Source: Paenibacillus ginsengarvi
GTDB lineage: Bacteria; Bacillota; Bacilli; Paenibacillales; NBRC-103111
DNA: 64,000 nt
Assembly: GCF_003626695.1 (NCBI RefSeq)
Contig: NZ_RBAH01000006.1
Location: 62,001-126,000 of the forward strand
Direction of reading: 5' to 3'
Part shown: positions 62,359 through 64,000 of the stretch, piece by piece
How positions within the stretch are numbered: the stretch's first letter is position 1
How the letters are laid out: each line of letters begins with the position of its first letter
The notes under the pieces: model-generated
What the model saw: only the letters and a program-made list of their open reading frames with translations
Told to the model about the DNA's origin: nothing
Databases searched by the model: none
Translations under genes and position numbers: made by a program

Positions 62359-63537
62359 TTAGCTTAGCTCGGTATCCGCGAACTCGTCCTTTACTTTTAG
62401 AATGGCAGGAAGCTGCTCGAAAAATACGTCGACTATCTTCGGATCAAAATGCTCGGCGCGTTCTTCCTTGAGCAGGTCGAGAATGCGGTCAAGCTCCCAC
62501 GCCTTTTTGTACACCCGGTCGCTGGCAAGCGCATCGAATACATCGGCGATGGCCGTAATCCGCCCGTAAATATGAATCTCCTCGCCCTTCAGGCCGTGCG
62601 GATAACCTTTGCCATTCCATTTTTCATGATGCTGCTCGGCGACGATCGCGGCCGTTTTCAGAATGCGCCGCTTCGAGTTTTTGAGCAGGCTGTATCCGAT
62701 CGCGGTATGGGTTTTCATCGTATCGAACTCTTCGTCGGTCAGCTTGCCCGGCTTTTTCAGCACCGAGTCGGGAATCGCGACTTTGCCTATATCGTGCATC
62801 GGCGATGCCATGCGGAGCACCTCCGCTTCCGTCCGGGGCAGGCCAAGCGCGAGCGCTAGAATATAAGAGTATTCGGCCACCCGTTTCACATGGTTGCCGG
62901 TTTCCTTCGAACGGCTTTCGCCGATTTCGCCCATTGTAAAAATAATTTCGCGCTGCGTTTCTTCGATCTCCTGTACGAGCCAGGCCGCTTCGATCGATTT
63001 GCCGGAATAAGATGCGGCGAGCGACAGGTTGCGCAGATCGCGCGCCGAGAACACTTCGCTGGCGGTCATTTTGTTGACGGCTTGGTAACAGCCGATTACA
63101 TCGCCTTCGTTGTTGCGGAACGGGATGACCATAAGCGCCTTTGTGCGGTAGCCGGTTTGCTTGTCGGTTTGCATAGCGCCTGTTGCTAATACGTCGCGAT
63201 ACTCGGTATTCGTATAGGCGTCGTCGATGAATATCGCTTCCCCGGTCATGACGGCCTGTCCGGCCAAGCCGGCGCCCAGAGGAATGCGCAGCTCCTTCAC
63301 GCCGTGCGCCACCTTGGACCATAACTCGCCTTTTTGCTCATCGAGCAGCCACAAAGTGCACCGGTCGGCGACGACGATTTGCTTGCCCATATCGGCCATT
63401 AGCGACAATATTTTGTCGAGGCTGCGCTGGGCGGCAATTTTGGCCGTATAGTCGAGAATGACGGCGAGCAGCTCTTCCGGCTCGAGATCCGTCTTCATTC
63501 GAGTTTTTTCGATATCGTATTCGTGCAAAAGGTTCAC
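62359..63537 (-). CDS. GAF and HD-GYP domain protein
   Basis: A 392-residue protein. A GAF domain spans about residues 28-175 (VADRCTLWLLDEQKGELWSK, IPLGAGLAGQAVMTGEAI, VIPFRNNEGDVIGCYQAVNK). An HD-GYP domain follows at about 200-375: MHDIGKVAIPD, HTAIGYSLL, EQHHEKWNGKGYPHGLKGEE and ITAIADVFDAL. HD-GYP proteins hydrolyse cyclic di-GMP. The GYP signature is kept as GYPHGLKG. GTG at 63537 and TTG at 63528 are both possible starts. The GAF domain probably senses a small ligand or redox state. Confidence 0.9.
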   Translation of the reverse strand: MNLLHEYDIEKTRMKTDLEPEELLAVILDYTAKIAAQRSLDKILSLMADMGKQIVVADRCTLWLLDEQKGELWSKVAHGVKELRIPLGAGLAGQAVMTGEAIFIDDAYTNTEYRDVLATGAMQTDKQTGYRTKALMVIPFRNNEGDVIGCYQAVNKMTASEVFSARDLRNLSLAASYSGKSIEAAWLVQEIEETQREIIFTMGEIGESRSKETGNHVKRVAEYSYILALALGLPRTEAEVLRMASPMHDIGKVAIPDSVLKKPGKLTDEEFDTMKTHTAIGYSLLKNSKRRILKTAAIVAEQHHEKWNGKGYPHGLKGEEIHIYGRITAIADVFDALASDRVYKKAWELDRILDLLKEERAEHFDPKIVDVFFEQLPAILKVKDEFADTELS

Positions 63538-63585
63538 CCCGTTAGTCCGATTCGCCTAACTAACTGTATTCCATATTCGCTCCCG

Positions 63586-63957
63586 ATGTTCCTGCTGTCA
63601 TACCAACAAAATCCTGTAGGGCCCGGACCTCTTGACAGAAGAGACGCCAAAGCTCATACTCTTTTTCAAGCTTTTGGAAACGGTAGTGGGGGAGAGAGGG
63701 ACGACGGCGAAGCGGGGTATGTTCACAGACTCGTCGTAGCCCGTTCCTACGGAGGGCGCGGGATCGGAGGCGAACTGCTGGACTGGGCGGCGGACTATAT
63801 CCGCGAGCGCGGGAAGCGTTGGCTGCGGCTGGACTGTATGGCCGACAACGAGCGGTTGAACGTGTATTATAGAGGCGCCGGACTTCGTTATGTCGGGCGG
63901 GTAGACCGTAAGCGTTTCAGCGCCAGTCTGTTCGAGAGAGAGCTTCTGCGGCACTAG
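63586..63957 (+). pseudogene. GNAT acetyltransferase, N-terminus missing
   Basis: The last ~85 residues from about 63706 are a good C-terminal half of a GNAT acetyltransferase: GEAGYVHRLVVARSYGGRGI is the acetyl-CoA binding motif A, and LRLDCMADNERLNVYYRGAG is motif B. The preceding ~40 residues (LSYQQNPVGPGPLDRRD...) do not look like the first half of the fold, and there is no good ribosome site. It could be a 5'-truncated or rearranged gene. The exact start is arbitrary. Confidence 0.5.
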
Positions 63958-64000
63958 TGTGTATTCCGCATTTGGACAAGCCTGGGGGCGGGACGGATTT

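Overview
The window reads as chromosomal DNA of an aerobic, carbohydrate-scavenging Firmicute of the Paenibacillaceae (Paenibacillus/Cohnella type). The grounds are moderately high GC coding DNA with strong AGGAGG-type ribosome binding sites and some GTG/TTG starts, abundant AraC regulators, CUT1-type sugar-binding lipoproteins, Gfo/Idh/MocA oxidoreductases, and catabolite-response (cre) sites. I see no rRNA, tRNA, CRISPR array, prophage or intact insertion sequence.

Layout. 0-3.2 kb: end of an ABC exporter, an AraC regulator and a divergent orphan sugar-binding lipoprotein. 3.8-7.8 kb: a tight one-carbon folate operon (folD-like, cyclodeaminase/cyclohydrolase, purN-like), an AraC gene and a PhyH-type dioxygenase. 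8-11.8 kb: MFS transporter, manA, a small P-loop kinase, an unknown protein. 12-15.5 kb: fucI and a ribulokinase. 15.9-18.5 kb: three-gene ABC-2 transporter (minus strand). 18.7-21.1 kb: WYL regulator and a large unknown protein. 21.3-33.3 kb: sugar/inositol-like catabolic genes (three Gfo/Idh/MocA proteins, aldo/keto reductase, TIM-barrel isomerase, metallophosphoesterase, second orphan binding protein) with AraC and DeoR regulators. 33.5-36.9 kb: a two-gene 2-oxoacid:ferredoxin oxidoreductase. 37-43.5 kb: small membrane proteins, SGNH esterase, Nudix, MFS, and an XRE protein with a C-terminal LAPFL repeat array. 43.9-46.6 kb: LacI regulator and third orphan binding protein. 46.9-50.4 kb: drug-type ABC exporter with TetR. 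50.4-55.9 kb: membrane protein, MarR, DEAD-box helicase, CapA, FAH-family hydrolase. 56.2-62.3 kb: a complete oligosaccharide uptake operon with its membrane AraC sensor. 62.4-64 kb: HD-GYP protein and an N-terminally incomplete acetyltransferase.

The most unusual signal lies between genes. Four intergenic loci (about 3.6, 15.8, 25.7 and 53.6 kb) each hold a series of short hairpins whose right arms end in TAT or a close variant. By hand count these ends are spaced 52/64/52, 52/62/52, 51/62/52 and 53/64/53(/32) bp, which are close to whole numbers of helical turns (5, 6, 5, 3 x 10.5 bp). The stem sequences differ among three subfamilies. This looks like a dispersed, possibly undescribed, structured repeat. 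A separate ~197-bp element with 17-bp inverted ends and a nested inverted repeat lies at 49.5 kb.

Gene calls and starts come from reading translations, motifs and ribosome binding sites by eye. No database search was possible.
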